Positions 63,750 through 64,000 of a stretch of DNA of 64,000 bases are shown in pieces. Position 1 is the first letter of the stretch. Every line of letters starts with the position of its first letter. The DNA is from Amoebophrya sp. A120 (lineage: Eukaryota > Sar > Dinophyceae > Syndiniales > Amoebophryaceae). Where the stretch lies: the NCBI GenBank assembly GCA_905178155.1, contig CAJINV010000013.1:1616281-1680280 (forward strand), read 5' to 3'. The notes beneath the pieces are model-generated. The model ran no database searches and had not been told where the DNA came from. It saw only the letters and a program-made list of their open reading frames with translations. The position numbers and the translations under genes are program-made.

Positions 63750-64000
63750 TTACTTTTTCCCTTTCCTAGTAACCGCGTGCTTCAATGTTTCGCGCAAAAA
63801 CGCCGCCTCCGTGCCCGTGCGCTCCGCTTGTTTCCAGTCCGCAAAGTGGATTTCCGCTACAGTCCACCCCAAGCTTTCCAGGCATCTGGTGCGGAACGCG
63901 CTCGACCCGGTAGTCACCGCGTGCCGCCGGGAAACTAACGAAGAAGATCGCGGCAAGTGGCGCAGCTCGTGTTTCTCTTCCCGGTGCTGGTCTTGTTGTT
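63750..64000 (-). CDS. RAP-domain protein, C-terminal end (5' partial)
   Basis: The minus-strand frame is open from the window edge to the stop at 63750. The last 60 residues fit a RAP domain: SSAFRTRCLESLGWTVAEIHFADWKQ...EAAFLRETLKHA, with the GW-V--I---W core and C-terminal helix. RAP domains end organellar RNA-binding proteins in apicomplexans, dinoflagellates, algae and animal FASTK proteins, and act in mitochondrial or plastid RNA processing. The helical-repeat body should lie beyond base 64000. Confidence 0.7.
   Translation of the reverse strand, partial: QQDQHREEKHELRHLPRSSSLVSRRHAVTTGSSAFRTRCLESLGWTVAEIHFADWKQAERTGTEAAFLRETLKHAVTRKGKK

Noticed and set aside
1-64000. CRISPR arrays, rRNA, tRNA, dinoflagellate spliced-leader or other RNA genes
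   Set aside because: I looked for array structure, tRNA-like cloverleaf cores and the spliced-leader sequence by eye and found none; a covariance-model scan would be needed to exclude small RNA genes.

Overview
The window looks like nuclear DNA of an alveolate protist, most probably a dinoflagellate and plausibly a syndinian parasite of the Amoebophrya type. The basis is: all recognisable host genes from 5.5 to 64 kb lie on the minus strand (a one-directional gene array); genes are split by many short transposon-like introns (introners) with terminal inverted repeats and 5-bp target duplications; proteins include alveolate-style RAP/helical-repeat proteins and long low-complexity extensions. 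The organism call is inference; the gene structure is read directly.

Layout. 1-2968 is the 3' part of a Ty1/copia retrotransposon on the plus strand, running into a truncated LTR, an undetermined base (2969) and a 30-bp tandem repeat. 3.07-4.31 kb holds two truncated copies of the start of a TMCO4/DUF726 exon. 4420-5505 is an aberrant copia insertion with two LTRs in opposite orientation. From there the minus-strand genes are, in coordinate order: TMCO4/DUF726 alpha/beta-hydrolase with a jacalin-like insertion (5559-11252); RAP/helical-repeat-like protein (13026-16073); basic repeat protein (17830-18667); single-pass membrane protein with a charged tail (18813-21384); a 1.3-kb element with 21-bp terminal inverted repeats (21639-22973); giant secreted PAN plus cysteine-module protein (23163-31749); small basic protein (32750-34157); single-pass membrane protein (34509-36977); RCC1-repeat protein (37831-40053); arrestin-fold protein (41648-45158); COG8 (46014-48547); exostosin-family GT47 glycosyltransferase (49263-52501); WD40 protein (53074-56415); bestrophin-like channel (57426-60428); an unrecognised multi-exon gene (61.69-62.87 kb); and the C-terminus of a RAP-domain protein (63750-64000).

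The dominant signal is about 20 introners in 64 kb, sorted by terminal sequence into at least five families plus one atypical copy. For most, removing the element plus one copy of the flanking 5-bp duplication rejoins a protein exactly, often inside a conserved domain (RCC1, exostosin, DUF726, bestrophin). Their ends (mostly TATC...GATA) do not provide GT-AG, whereas ordinary introns in the same genes do. Several genes relate to the secretory and membrane systems (COG8, GT47, TMCO4-like, arrestin-like, bestrophin, PAN protein), but nothing suggests a co-regulated pathway; this is a typical mixed eukaryotic neighbourhood.
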